NCBI RefSeq assembly: GCF_025751585.1
Contig: NZ_JAOWKX010000002.1
Location: 279,662-343,661, forward strand
Reading direction: 5' to 3'
Source: Fluctibacter corallii
GTDB lineage: Bacteria; Pseudomonadota; Gammaproteobacteria; Enterobacterales; Alteromonadaceae
DNA length: 64,000 nucleotides
A program made the position numbers and the translations under genes. The notes beneath the pieces were generated by a model. The model was given only the letters and a program-made list of their open reading frames with translations. It was not told the origin of the DNA and searched no databases. Positions 26,053-35,103 of the stretch are shown here, one piece after another. Every line of letters starts with the position of its first letter. Position 1 is the stretch's first letter.

Positions 26053-28515
26053 TTAAGCCGCTTTGGTGCTGCGTTTACGTGATGTTTTGAGAAGTGATTT
26101 GTCGGCTACGAGTTCTTCGTTATCGAAATCATCAACATTGATGGTTTTCAATCGGCCTTCTTCAGTACGTTTTAGTAACTCAGCTTCTTGCTCATTGATT
26201 ACGCCAAGCTCCAGCCCTTTTTCTGCTACTTTGTGTAGTTGAGTGAAGGGGAAGCGCTCGTTTGCTGCTGCACATACTTTGTCGTACAGTGGCTCACTAG
26301 CAAGAATGTCATCCAAAATTTGCTCAAGTTCACCCATACGGTTGCCTTCTTCGCGAGTTAGGTATTGACCTTCGCCCAAACGACTTCTAGCTGTACACGG
26401 CGTTTGAAGAATTTTCGCAATTTCGTGATCAAGCTTGTCTTCAGGTGCTTTAAACGACTTGCCAAATGGCATAATGATCGCCTTTAAGAAGATACCTAAT
26501 GGCTTTGATGGGAAGTTGTGAAGCAGCCCTTCCATTGATTCTTCCAGCTTGGCCATACAATCTTGCATTGCCCAGTGAACCATAGGCAGATCTTCTTTCT
26601 GTCGTCCCTGGTCGTCGTAACGTTTCAGAATAGCAGAACCCAGATACAGGTAGCTTAACATGTCACCCAAACGGGCAGACAAACGCTCTTTTCGCTTTAA
26701 TTCTCCGCCAAGTACACCCATGGCTATATCAGACAGTAGCGCCATATTGCTGCTGTAGCGAGTCATCGCACGATAATACTTGCTCGTTTCGTCACTGAAC
26801 GGGGCGTAGGTAAAGCGCGCGCCAGATAGGGCAAACCACCAGCTACGGAAAAAGTTACTGACAGCAAAGCCAATATGACCAAACACTGCAGCATCAAACT
26901 CTTTTAAGGCTTCTTCTTTGTCTTTCAGCGCGGCTGCCTGCATTTCTTTCAGCACGTAAGGATGGCAACGGATAGCACCCTGACCGTAAATCATCATGTT
27001 ACGAGTCAGAATATTTGCACCTTCAACCGTAATCGCAATAGGCGCGCCTTGGTAAGCGCGGCCCAAGTAATTGTTGGGGCCAAGCATAACGCCTTTACCA
27101 CCATGCACATCCATTGAGTCAATGACTGCTGTACGCATTTTTTCGGTAAGGTGATACTTACAGATGGCAGAGATAACCGATGGCTTTTCGCCCAAATCTA
27201 CTGCTTTTGTAGACAGAGTAGTCACAGCATCCATCATATAGGCATTGGCGCCTATACGACCAAGCATTTCTTCAATCCCTTCCATTTTACCTACAGGAAG
27301 TTTAAATTGACGGCGAATACGTGAATACGCCCCAGTCGCGAGTGCCAACGTTTTTGCGCCACCTGCAGAACATGACGGCAGTGTGATAACGCGTCCCACA
27401 GACAAACACTCAACTAGCATGCGCCAGCCTTGTCCAGCCATTTTTTGTCCACCGATGATAAAATCAAGCGGAACAAAGATATTTTCACCGCGAATCGGGC
27501 CATTTTGAAAAGGAACGTTCAATGGCAAATGGCGTCGACCAATGTCTAGGCCGTCAGTGTCACGAGGAATCAGGGCGCAAGTAATGCCCAGTTCTTCTTT
27601 ATCGCCGATCAAGCCGTCTGGATCGTAAAGTTTAAAGGCTAGACCAATCACAGTCGCAACAGGTGCAAGCGTAATGTAACGCTTGTTAAATGTGAGACGC
27701 ATACCAATGACTTCTTTGCCTTCCCATTCGCCTTTGCAAATGATGCCTGTATCAGGAATCGCACCGGCATCTGAACCGGCCTCAGGGCTCGTTAATGCAA
27801 AGCATGGAATTTCTTCACCTGTTGCAAGGCGAGGCAAGTAATGGTCTTGCTGCTCTTGGGTACCGTAGTGTTGCAACAGTTCGCCTGGGCCTAACGAGTT
27901 AGGCACACCAACGGTTGACGACAGTACAGCATTGCACCCCGACAATTTTTGCAAGACGCGTGATTGGGCATAAGCAGAAAATTCAAGACCACCGTATTTC
28001 TTCTTAATGATCATCGCGAAGAATTTGTTGTCTTTGAGATATTGCCATACTTCCGGCGATAGGTCGGCACGGTTATGGTGCACGTCCCATTCGTCCATCA
28101 TGCGACAGACTTCTTCTACTGGGCCATCTAAGAACGCTTGCTCCTCAGGCGATAATCGGCCTTGTGGAATGCGATGTAAGCTGTCCCAATCGGGATCACC
28201 ACTAAATATTTCACCGTCCCACCAAACTGTACCTGCATCAATGGCCTCTTGCTCAGTACGAGACATTTCAGGCATCAATTTGCGATACACTTTTAGCATC
28301 GGTTTAGTAAGGTATTCCTGGCGAATACTGTCCATGTTTAGTGGAATGGCAATAGCAAGGAAAACGAGTAGCGTAATAAAGCCAACGTATCCCATAATTG
28401 CACCTAGCAACAATGCGCCGGCGACAGCGAGGGTTGCATGTAATAGCTGTAATCTAAAGTAGCTGACTGCGCCAACAGCAAAAAGAATGGTCAACAGCCA
28501 AAGTAAGGTTTCCAT
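26053..28515 (-). CDS. fadE: acyl-CoA dehydrogenase (FadE type)
   Basis: FadE catalyses the first oxidation of fatty-acid beta-oxidation. The 820-residue protein is of the long gammaproteobacterial type, with two N-terminal hydrophobic segments (residues about 1-60) for membrane association. The acyl-CoA dehydrogenase core includes KKYGGLEFSAYAQS, CFALTSPEAGSDA and GRVITLPS, with DSMDVHGGKGVMLGP further on. The C-terminal extension of about 200 residues is family-typical. A FadR-like palindrome lies just before the start. The divergent neighbour is a YafJ-type gene, as in E. coli. Confidence 0.95.
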   Translation of the reverse strand: METLLWLLTILFAVGAVSYFRLQLLHATLAVAGALLLGAIMGYVGFITLLVFLAIAIPLNMDSIRQEYLTKPMLKVYRKLMPEMSRTEQEAIDAGTVWWDGEIFSGDPDWDSLHRIPQGRLSPEEQAFLDGPVEEVCRMMDEWDVHHNRADLSPEVWQYLKDNKFFAMIIKKKYGGLEFSAYAQSRVLQKLSGCNAVLSSTVGVPNSLGPGELLQHYGTQEQQDHYLPRLATGEEIPCFALTSPEAGSDAGAIPDTGIICKGEWEGKEVIGMRLTFNKRYITLAPVATVIGLAFKLYDPDGLIGDKEELGITCALIPRDTDGLDIGRRHLPLNVPFQNGPIRGENIFVPLDFIIGGQKMAGQGWRMLVECLSVGRVITLPSCSAGGAKTLALATGAYSRIRRQFKLPVGKMEGIEEMLGRIGANAYMMDAVTTLSTKAVDLGEKPSVISAICKYHLTEKMRTAVIDSMDVHGGKGVMLGPNNYLGRAYQGAPIAITVEGANILTRNMMIYGQGAIRCHPYVLKEMQAAALKDKEEALKEFDAAVFGHIGFAVSNFFRSWWFALSGARFTYAPFSDETSKYYRAMTRYSSNMALLSDIAMGVLGGELKRKERLSARLGDMLSYLYLGSAILKRYDDQGRQKEDLPMVHWAMQDCMAKLEESMEGLLHNFPSKPLGIFLKAIIMPFGKSFKAPEDKLDHEIAKILQTPCTARSRLGEGQYLTREEGNRMGELEQILDDILASEPLYDKVCAAANERFPFTQLHKVAEKGLELGVINEQEAELLKRTEEGRLKTINVDDFDNEELVADKSLLKTSRKRSTKAA

Positions 28516-28527
28516 AACGACTCTCCC

Positions 28528-28544
28528 ATGAGGTCAGACCAGAA
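28528..28544 (-). promoter_or_regulatory. FadR-like operator of fadE
   Basis: The palindrome GGTCAGACC (28532-28540) with flanking TGA/AGA resembles the FadR consensus TGGTC-N-GACCA. It sits between the predicted fadE -10 and start codon, a position suited to repression. The left arm has a mismatch (AGGTC for TGGTC). Confidence 0.55.
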
Positions 28545-28602
28545 TGTGGAAAACAAAGTATAATCAAGTGCATAAAAGATCAAGTGATATCTTATGCGCA
28601 AT

Positions 28603-28621
28603 CTCTGTCGTATCGACAGAG
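28603..28621. other. 8-bp hairpin in the fadE/yafJ region
   Basis: CTCTGTCG and CGACAGAG form a perfect stem with a 3-nt loop TAT. There is no U-tract, so it is either a regulatory dyad or a small leader structure. Confidence 0.35.
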
Positions 28622-28864
28622 TCGGTTTACCCAAAGCGTGTTGATCTTTGTTGTAGACCGCTTTAACACATCACGTTATGTTTACGCTTTATTATTGCGA
28701 CTGGATTTTGTCGCTGTAACGATTCCTGTTTTTCAGCCGTACAATATCGTATAAATAAAGCTCAACGCCTTGATTAATGTTACAGCAAAGACCAACACGC
28801 TCTAATATAAGCATGGCCTGATTCGGCAGTAATTCAATGTTATTTGACGTGAGGATACTATTTC

Positions 28865-29647
28865 GTGTGCGAGTTACTTGGCATGTCAGCAAACGTGCCT
28901 ACTGATATTTGTTTTAGTTTTGCAGGTTTACTCGAACGAGGAGGGCGAACTGGCCCACATCGTGATGGATGGGGAATCACGTTTTATGAAGGTAAGGGGT
29001 GTCGTAGTTTCAAAGATCCACTACCTAGCAGTGAGTCTGAAATCGCAGAACTCGTCAAACGTTACCCGATTAAGTCATGTGCGGTGGTGAGTCACATTCG
29101 GCAGGCAAACCGTGGGGCGGTGAAGCTGGAGAACACCCATCCTTTTATCAGAGAGTTGTGGGGACGGAATTGGACATATGCGCACAATGGTCAGCTGAGT
29201 CAATATCAACGCGCGCTGCGGTCCCATCATTTTTTACCCATTGGCAATACCGACAGTGAACGCGCATTTTGTTGGTTACTGGATCAAGTAAGAGAGAAGT
29301 ACCCTAAGCGCCCGTCGAATATGGCTCCCGTATTTCGATTTATTGCCTCGTTGTGTCCAACGTTAAAAGAATTAGGTGTTTTTAACATGTTGTTGAGCGA
29401 TGGGGTTTATGTGCTTGCCTATTGCACCAACAATTTACATTGGTTGACGCGTCGTGCACCGTTTGGAAAAGCCACATTGATTGATTCTGACTGGGTTATA
29501 GATTTTCAACAGGAAACCACTGAAAATGACGTCGTAACGGTGATCGCAACGCAACCCCTAACAGGCGATGAACGTTGGCAAAAAATGAATTCAGGGGAGT
29601 GGGTGTTGTTTAAGCAAGGTGAACTGGTTTCTCGTGGTGGTGAGTGA
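28865..29647 (+). CDS. class II glutamine amidotransferase (YafJ type)
   Basis: The 260-residue protein starts with a GTG and has Cys2 as the expected N-terminal nucleophile after Met removal (MCELLGMS). Further class II Ntn signatures are GGRTGPHRDGWGI near residue 27, SHIRQANRG near 75, NTHPF and YAHNGQL near 102. The E. coli homologue YafJ is also next to fadE. The ammonia acceptor is unknown. A GAGG ribosome binding site lies about 10 bp upstream. Confidence 0.85.
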   Translation: MCELLGMSANVPTDICFSFAGLLERGGRTGPHRDGWGITFYEGKGCRSFKDPLPSSESEIAELVKRYPIKSCAVVSHIRQANRGAVKLENTHPFIRELWGRNWTYAHNGQLSQYQRALRSHHFLPIGNTDSERAFCWLLDQVREKYPKRPSNMAPVFRFIASLCPTLKELGVFNMLLSDGVYVLAYCTNNLHWLTRRAPFGKATLIDSDWVIDFQQETTENDVVTVIATQPLTGDERWQKMNSGEWVLFKQGELVSRGGE

Positions 29648-29709
29648 CCACGCTAACGTAGTCGGACATGTTTTATTATGTGAAAATGTGGAGCTGAGTT
29701 TGCATTGTG

Positions 29710-29734
29710 GCGCCACAGTGATTAATTGTGGCGC
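29710..29734. terminator. hairpin between convergent amidotransferase and DUF3108 genes
   Basis: GCGCCACA and TGTGGCGC pair around a 9-nt loop between two converging genes. No clear U-tract, so the terminator call is tentative. Confidence 0.4.
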
Positions 29735-29745
29735 GCGTAAGTATA

Positions 29746-30468
29746 TTATTTGTTAGCTGCCGTTGTTTGGTCATCAGATGCTAATGTGAACTGGCTTAAT
29801 CGGATGTCGCCTTGTTCGTCACCATCTTTGAACTGTTGAAGGCGCACCAACTGATAGTTTAGTGAAGGGGCAAACCACGCAAAGGTCTCTCTGCGCTTAC
29901 TTTCGCGAACTATCTTAACTTTGACACTTTCAATGTTTCCATATGGTAGCGTAAGCGTTTCTTTGCCAAGCACTTCAATACCGTAATGACGCTTCTCCCC
30001 TCGGTAGTTGATGAGGGTATAGTCGAACTGCTCAAGCCCTTCTGCCAGTTTCTGTTGAACGTCTAGTCGGTAAAGTTGATTATCTAGTTCGCCGTTCCAG
30101 TCAACTGGGGGTTTACGGGCAAAGGTAACTGTGCTGTTTTCAGCGTCAAATTGGGCTTCTAGCTTTCGGTCTTTACCTGTGCCTGTGCGTACAAATTCGT
30201 ATGTATGAGGCACAATGTTATCGTCACGTACCGAGAATAAGCTGGTTTCAGTGCGTTCATCAGATAAGAAAAACAACGATACCTTTGAATGATATGTTAA
30301 ACGGTATTTATCTCGTCCAAGCGCATCTAATTCGATGCTCGCTGTTCCTAATTCTCTGCCATGACGAAATGCTTTGTATTGTGCATCAAAGGCTTCTAAT
30401 GCAAAGGAAAGGGTACTGACTGTGGTTAGTGCCATAGTCAATGCGACAGAGCACAGTCGTTTGTTCAT
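29746..30468 (-). CDS. DUF3108 periplasmic protein
   Basis: The 240-residue precursor has a signal peptide (ALTMALTTVSTLSFA). The mature part begins with the DUF3108 pattern FDAQYKAFRHGRELGTASIEL and contains YRLDVQQKL and YGIEVLGKETLTLPYGNIESVKV, a layout of alternating strands. It is widespread downstream of purN in gammaproteobacteria; its function is unknown. The ATG at 30468 was chosen because it gives a proper signal peptide and avoids overlap with purN. Confidence 0.82.
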   Translation of the reverse strand: MNKRLCSVALTMALTTVSTLSFALEAFDAQYKAFRHGRELGTASIELDALGRDKYRLTYHSKVSLFFLSDERTETSLFSVRDDNIVPHTYEFVRTGTGKDRKLEAQFDAENSTVTFARKPPVDWNGELDNQLYRLDVQQKLAEGLEQFDYTLINYRGEKRHYGIEVLGKETLTLPYGNIESVKVKIVRESKRRETFAWFAPSLNYQLVRLQQFKDGDEQGDIRLSQFTLASDDQTTAANK

Positions 30469-30475
30469 GTATTGC

Positions 30476-31126
30476 TTAATCTGCTGCATAACCATTTTCA
30501 GGGATTTCATTTCCATCAAGATACGCCTTATTGTTTTCCATGGTTAATCTTCCACGGCAAAACCACTCTATCACTAACGGATAAATGTTTCGCTCTTGTT
30601 CTTGGACGCGTGCAGCCAATTCGAGTTCAGTGTCGTCTTTGAACACAGGTACTTTAGACTGGATGACAACGGGGCCATCGTCAAGTTCTGGTGTAACAAA
30701 ATGCACAGACGCGCCATGTTCGGTGTCACCTGCTTCTATTGCGCGGCTATGGGTATTTAGTCCTTTATATTTGGGCAATAATGAAGGATGAATATTCAAC
30801 ATTCGGCCGTGATAGTGCATCACCAGCGGATCCGATAGGATACGCATAAAGCCAGCTAACACCACTAAATCCGGGTGGTAACTGTCGATCAGATTCTTCA
30901 GCTGGTAATCATAGGCTTCACGGGTTTCAAATTCAGTGTGGTCGAGCACTTGCGTGTCTACTTCACGTTGTTCTGCCCGCGTGAGCCCGTAGGCATCAGG
31001 GCGGTTGGAAATGACCGCTACGACCTGACCATGAATATTCTGTTCCAGTGAACGGTCTAGAATAGCCTGTAGATTTGAGCCATTACCTGAAATCAGGACA
31101 ACAATACGCTTCTTAGTATCAGACAT
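30476..31126 (-). CDS. purN: phosphoribosylglycinamide formyltransferase
   Basis: PurN adds a formyl group from 10-formyl-tetrahydrofolate to GAR in purine synthesis. The 216-residue protein shows VLISGNGSNLQAI near residue 9, LAGFMRIL near 88, and the catalytic segment NIHPSLLPKYKGLNTH (N and H active residues) followed by HGASVHFVTPELDDGP. It follows purM with a 3-bp gap on the same strand, the usual purMN operon. Confidence 0.96.
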   Translation of the reverse strand: MSDTKKRIVVLISGNGSNLQAILDRSLEQNIHGQVVAVISNRPDAYGLTRAEQREVDTQVLDHTEFETREAYDYQLKNLIDSYHPDLVVLAGFMRILSDPLVMHYHGRMLNIHPSLLPKYKGLNTHSRAIEAGDTEHGASVHFVTPELDDGPVVIQSKVPVFKDDTELELAARVQEQERNIYPLVIEWFCRGRLTMENNKAYLDGNEIPENGYAAD

Positions 31127-31129
31127 CGC

Positions 31130-32167
31130 TTAGTTTATCTCCACTTGCTCGCCAGAATCTGCATTTGCAATTGTACCAATTTGCCAAGCATTTTCCCCTA
31201 AACTATTAAGAAGAGATATTGCCGATTCAGCATGAGAGGCAGGCATGGCTATGATTAGCCCTACGCCACAGTTGAATGTACGGTACATCTCGTGTGTAGT
31301 AATGTTACCTTGCTCTTGTAGCCAGTTAAATATGGCTGGCCACTGCCAACTGCTGCCATCAATGACGGCTTTTGCATTGTCAGGTAGTACGCGAGGAATG
31401 TTTTCCCAGAACCCGCCTCCAGTGATATGAGAAATCGCATGAATAGGATGCGCTTCAAGAAGTGCCAATACAGACTTCACATAGATGCGTGTTGGCTCTA
31501 GTAAATGCTCAGCGATGGCTTTGCCTTCTAATGCTTCTTGCGGGTCTGCGCCTGACACTTCAAGTACTTTCCTAATCAGCGAATACCCATTTGAGTGAGG
31601 GCCAGAAGAGCCAAGCGCGATAAGCACGTCACCCTCAGCAACCTTGCTGCCGTCAATGACGTCGTCTGCTTCTACTACGCCGACACAGAAGCCAGCTACG
31701 TCGTAGTCTTCACCATGGTACATGCCTGGCATTTCGGCTGTTTCGCCGCCAATCAACGCACAACCTGACAATTCACAGCCGTCACCGATTCCCGTGACCA
31801 CTTCGGCGGCTGTGTCGACATTCAGCTTGCCCGTTGCATAATAATCTAAAAAGAACAATGGCTCAGCGCCTTGTACAATCAAATCGTTAACGCACATTGC
31901 AACAAGGTCGATACCAATACCACGGTGTTTCTTCAGATCCATGGCGAGTCTAAGTTTGGTACCCACGCCATCAGTGCCTGACACCAACAACGGCTTTTTG
32001 TATTTTTCAGGAATCGCACACAGTGCGCCAAACCCACCAAGTCCGCCTTTTACCTCGGGGCGATGTGTCTTTTTCGTGACTGATTTAATTCTTTCGACGA
32101 GTTGATTTCCGGCATCGATATCAACGCCTGCATCTTTGTAGCTTAGAGAGGGCTTGTTGTCGCTCAC
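31130..32167 (-). CDS. purM: phosphoribosylformylglycinamidine cyclo-ligase
   Basis: PurM closes the imidazole ring to give AIR. The 345-residue protein has [15 protein letters not shown] near the start, [11 protein letters not shown] near residue 63, [11 protein letters not shown] near 140, and [15 protein letters not shown] near 245. The start codon is GTG at 32167 with CGGAG about 6 bp upstream. It is the first gene of purMN. Confidence 0.96.
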   Translation of the reverse strand: MSDNKPSLSYKDAGVDIDAGNQLVERIKSVTKKTHRPEVKGGLGGFGALCAIPEKYKKPLLVSGTDGVGTKLRLAMDLKKHRGIGIDLVAMCVNDLIVQGAEPLFFLDYYATGKLNVDTAAEVVTGIGDGCELSGCALIGGETAEMPGMYHGEDYDVAGFCVGVVEADDVIDGSKVAEGDVLIALGSSGPHSNGYSLIRKVLEVSGADPQEALEGKAIAEHLLEPTRIYVKSVLALLEAHPIHAISHITGGGFWENIPRVLPDNAKAVIDGSSWQWPAIFNWLQEQGNITTHEMYRTFNCGVGLIIAMPASHAESAISLLNSLGENAWQIGTIANADSGEQVEIN

Positions 32168-32436
32168 AGTATACTCCGACAGTTATTCAGGGCGGCAGAA
32201 AAATTGTGCGGAGTTTAATCTTTCCGACGTCAAATTTCCAGCGTTTATAGTATTCTTATGTTATTGATATGACTATTTTTAACGACGTTTAAAAAAAGTT
32301 GCTCAATACCTTGATTTCGCAAGCAAAATGGCCTCGTTTATGGTTTAATTAGGGGTTCATTTTAGGTTGTCTGTTTCGTGGTAGAAAACTACCCCAACTC
32401 AGCGATACAAAATACACTGGCGAGTATATTTGCGTG

Positions 32437-33627
32437 ATGAATACAATTCGGCCTCATTCACCGTTTCGAACTATATGTTGCTTGGCGATTGTCAGCCTGT
32501 GCTTTTTTTCTGCCACGGCGATGAGTGCCGTGATGACGAATTTATACCAAGCCAAAGTAGAGGTATCAGACCAATCTGAACGAGCGCAATCGCGTGCGGT
32601 CAAAGACGCACTAGGGCGGGTACTGGTAAAGGTAAGTGGATCTGATTTAATCTTGCAGCATGACCAAATCAAGCAGCAACTCAAGAATAGCCAATCGTTT
32701 TTAACATCTTACCGCTTCGATAATGACAAAGGCATTCAGTTTCTTCTTGCAGAGTTTGATAAGCAGCGGGTTGAAAGCGCGATTTTAGCCAGTGGTTTTT
32801 CTATCTGGGGGGCAAGGCGTCCCGACAGTCTGCTATGGATCGCATTAGAAGATATAGAGTCAGGCGAACGACGGATTTTGTCTGAAGCACAGCAAGACCC
32901 ATTTTCTGAGATGGCTAAGCGTACCGCACAAAGCCGCGGGATTCCATTGGCATTTCCACTTTATGATTTAACCGATATTGATGCGCTAAGTGTGTTTGAC
33001 GTATGGGGACAATTTGTCACGTCAATACAGCGGGCAAGTGAACGCTATCGGGCGGATTATATTCTCTCAGCTCGGGTGTACTTTCGTGATGACGAAGCAA
33101 ACGCCTCCGAAAAGCGAGAAGTGCCCTTAAACAGTGCCGTTGAAGCGCAGCAAGACACGCCGCAGTGGTTGCTCGATTATGAAGATCCTCAGAGTGATTC
33201 CCTCACTGGCTGGATTGCAGATTACTCTTTAATTTCTGGAGGGAATGTGACGCAGCAATCTATCTCAGCATCGACGAAGGAAAATCTTGCTTCCATGCTG
33301 ATGACGATTTTGGCTGATACGTTGGCTAAACGGTATGCGATAGATCTTGCGGCGGGCCGTGAAGAGGGGAATGTCGTCGATATTACCATGGCTAACGTTA
33401 GCAACCTACAAACCTATGTTGCCGTAAGTCAGTTTTTGCAAAGCCTTAGCGTGGTGCAACAAGTCAGTTTAAAGCAGCAATCTGGTACACAAGCGATTTA
33501 TTCACTGACGTTATTTGGCAATGTGGATGACCTAAAAAATGCCTTTAAGTTGGATGATAAAATTCGCCCTACACGCGATGCGTTTGGACAAGTGTCTGAT
33601 GAACTTAAGTTCATATGGGTGCCCTAA
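32437..33627 (+). CDS. DUF2066 exported protein
   Basis: The 396-residue precursor has a signal peptide (CCLAIVSLCFFSATAMSA) and matches my memory of DUF2066. That family is typically placed between purM and hda in gammaproteobacteria and begins with a segment like YQAKVEVSDQSERAQSRAVKDALGRVLVKVSG. Its function is unknown. The frame can start at a GTG one codon earlier; the ATG at 32437 was preferred. Its stop overlaps the hda start by one base (TAATG). Confidence 0.82.
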   Translation: MNTIRPHSPFRTICCLAIVSLCFFSATAMSAVMTNLYQAKVEVSDQSERAQSRAVKDALGRVLVKVSGSDLILQHDQIKQQLKNSQSFLTSYRFDNDKGIQFLLAEFDKQRVESAILASGFSIWGARRPDSLLWIALEDIESGERRILSEAQQDPFSEMAKRTAQSRGIPLAFPLYDLTDIDALSVFDVWGQFVTSIQRASERYRADYILSARVYFRDDEANASEKREVPLNSAVEAQQDTPQWLLDYEDPQSDSLTGWIADYSLISGGNVTQQSISASTKENLASMLMTILADTLAKRYAIDLAAGREEGNVVDITMANVSNLQTYVAVSQFLQSLSVVQQVSLKQQSGTQAIYSLTLFGNVDDLKNAFKLDDKIRPTRDAFGQVSDELKFIWVP

Positions 33628-34328
33628 TGGCCAAACAACTGTCTTTGCCTGTTCAACTGCCTGATGATGAAACCTTCTCAAGTTTTATGACAGGGCAAAA
33701 TATCCAGCTGGTTACGTATCTTAACGAACTATTAGAGCCTGACAGTGATCAGCCATTCTTAACCTTTATTAGCGGTGACCAAGGCGCTGGTAAGAGTCAT
33801 TTGTTGTATAGTGTTTGCCATCGTGCAGAAAAACGCCACTATTCGCACTTTTACCTTAACTTAAGTCAGCGTTCGGAATGGTCGACGTCTATTCTTAACG
33901 ATCTTGAGAACGTCAAAGTTATCTGTATCGATGATGTGCATGCGATCGCTCATGACCCTGCTTGGCAGTTAGCCTTGTTTGATTTAATTAATCGTGTGCG
34001 AGAGGCACAACACAGCTTGTTAATTATGACAGCAAACGCAGGCCCCAAGCAGTTGGGGGTTGAGCTGCCCGACTTGGCATCACGCCTGAGTTGGGGAGTT
34101 GCCTATCATGTTCAGCCTTTGTCTGAAGACGAAAGATTGCTGACGCTGATTAGCCGTGCTGAACGACGAGGTATTGCTTTGTCAATGGATGTCGCAAGAT
34201 TCATGATGACCCACATGCAACGTGACATGGCGAGCCTAATGAAAGCACTGGAAAAACTAGACAATATCTCTTTGCAACAGAAAAGACGGCTAACGATTCC
34301 CTTTATTAAAGATGTCTTGTCACTTTAA
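33627..34328 (+). CDS. hda: DnaA regulatory inactivator Hda
   Basis: Hda binds the sliding clamp and stimulates ATP hydrolysis by DnaA after initiation, preventing re-replication. The 233-residue AAA+ protein has a clamp-binding motif at its N-terminus (QLSLPVQL), Walker A SGDQGAGKSHLL near residue 51, Walker B VICIDDVHAI near 100, and the sensor/arginine finger region LASRLSWGVAYH near 150. Translation is coupled to the preceding gene by a one-base overlap. Confidence 0.93.
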   Translation: MAKQLSLPVQLPDDETFSSFMTGQNIQLVTYLNELLEPDSDQPFLTFISGDQGAGKSHLLYSVCHRAEKRHYSHFYLNLSQRSEWSTSILNDLENVKVICIDDVHAIAHDPAWQLALFDLINRVREAQHSLLIMTANAGPKQLGVELPDLASRLSWGVAYHVQPLSEDERLLTLISRAERRGIALSMDVARFMMTHMQRDMASLMKALEKLDNISLQQKRRLTIPFIKDVLSL

Positions 34329-34525
34329 GTAGTTTCAATACCACTCGGCTTGAGATTTTCAATAATTGAGCGAGTGTTATTCTGATAGATGGTTGTGTGG
34401 GAGCATATGAGCGAGCACAATGGCTTGATAGTGTGCCAAAGAGTTCTCCTAATTTCTTTCCGATGAAACTCATGATATGGGGTTTTAATAGTAATTGATG
34501 TCGCTAAGAAAGTTCATAGGTGTAT

Positions 34526-34882
34526 ATGGATACTCTGGAAATTAATCAAATAATTTACTGGATACTCTTGACTGGTTTCATTGTGTGCCAATCAAAGCAT
34601 TCTAGTTGGGGAGGCACACCTAAAAGCGTACGTATTTTTATTACCATTAATTCAAATATATTTTCTATTGGATTTTTTATTTATTTGATAATGTGGGGAT
34701 ATAATTTTTCATGGATTGGTGCTTTGTTGCTATTTATCGCGGCCATGCTTCATCCTCTCATTTTTTTACCATTAGCTAAATTGTTAGGTCGCTACGGAAT
34801 TATACACATTAGTTTTATTGGACTTGTTAGTCTGCCTATTTTAGCTTGGCTCTTATACACTCGTTATCCACCATTACAGTAA
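34526..34882 (+). CDS. small multi-pass membrane protein of unknown function
   Basis: The 118-residue protein has about four hydrophobic segments (near residues 10-22, 38-55, 58-80 and 90-112) with few charged residues. I do not recognise a family. The start at 34526 was preferred over a GTG two codons earlier because AGGTG is well placed. It is AT-richer than hda. It stands alone in its orientation before a minus-strand block. Confidence 0.55.
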   Translation: MDTLEINQIIYWILLTGFIVCQSKHSSWGGTPKSVRIFITINSNIFSIGFFIYLIMWGYNFSWIGALLLFIAAMLHPLIFLPLAKLLGRYGIIHISFIGLVSLPILAWLLYTRYPPLQ

Positions 34883-35103
34883 GAACTACAACTTGTCTGC
34901 TCATTGTACGTTATGCAAAAAAATTTAGGTAAAATTTGAGAAGAGAATGTCTGTATTCTGCCTTACCGCAAGCGCATTGTAGTTTTCTAACGCTATTAGT
35001 ACCATTTGTAGAATGCCCCCGACACATAAGCGACAGTATTCTTGCATTTCTTTTTAATTAGAGGCGTTCTTTAACTATGCAACTCATTTTGATGGTTCAG
35101 TTT
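34883..35103. other. intergenic stretch before the HExxH lipoprotein gene
   Basis: AT-rich, with no gene, repeat or clear hairpin seen. It separates convergent genes. Confidence 0.4.

Larger units (their letters stand above)
28516..28864. other. fadE/yafJ divergent control region
   Basis: No gene is seen. It contains a FadR-like palindrome near fadE, a TATACT hexamer on the minus strand (28558-28563) suited to a fadE -10, and a perfect hairpin CTCTGTCG-TAT-CGACAGAG at 28603-28621. The second half probably holds the promoter of the amidotransferase gene. Confidence 0.5.

Noticed and set aside
32260..32345. PurR operator upstream of purM
   Set aside because: TCGCAAGCAAAATGGC matches only the left half of the consensus.
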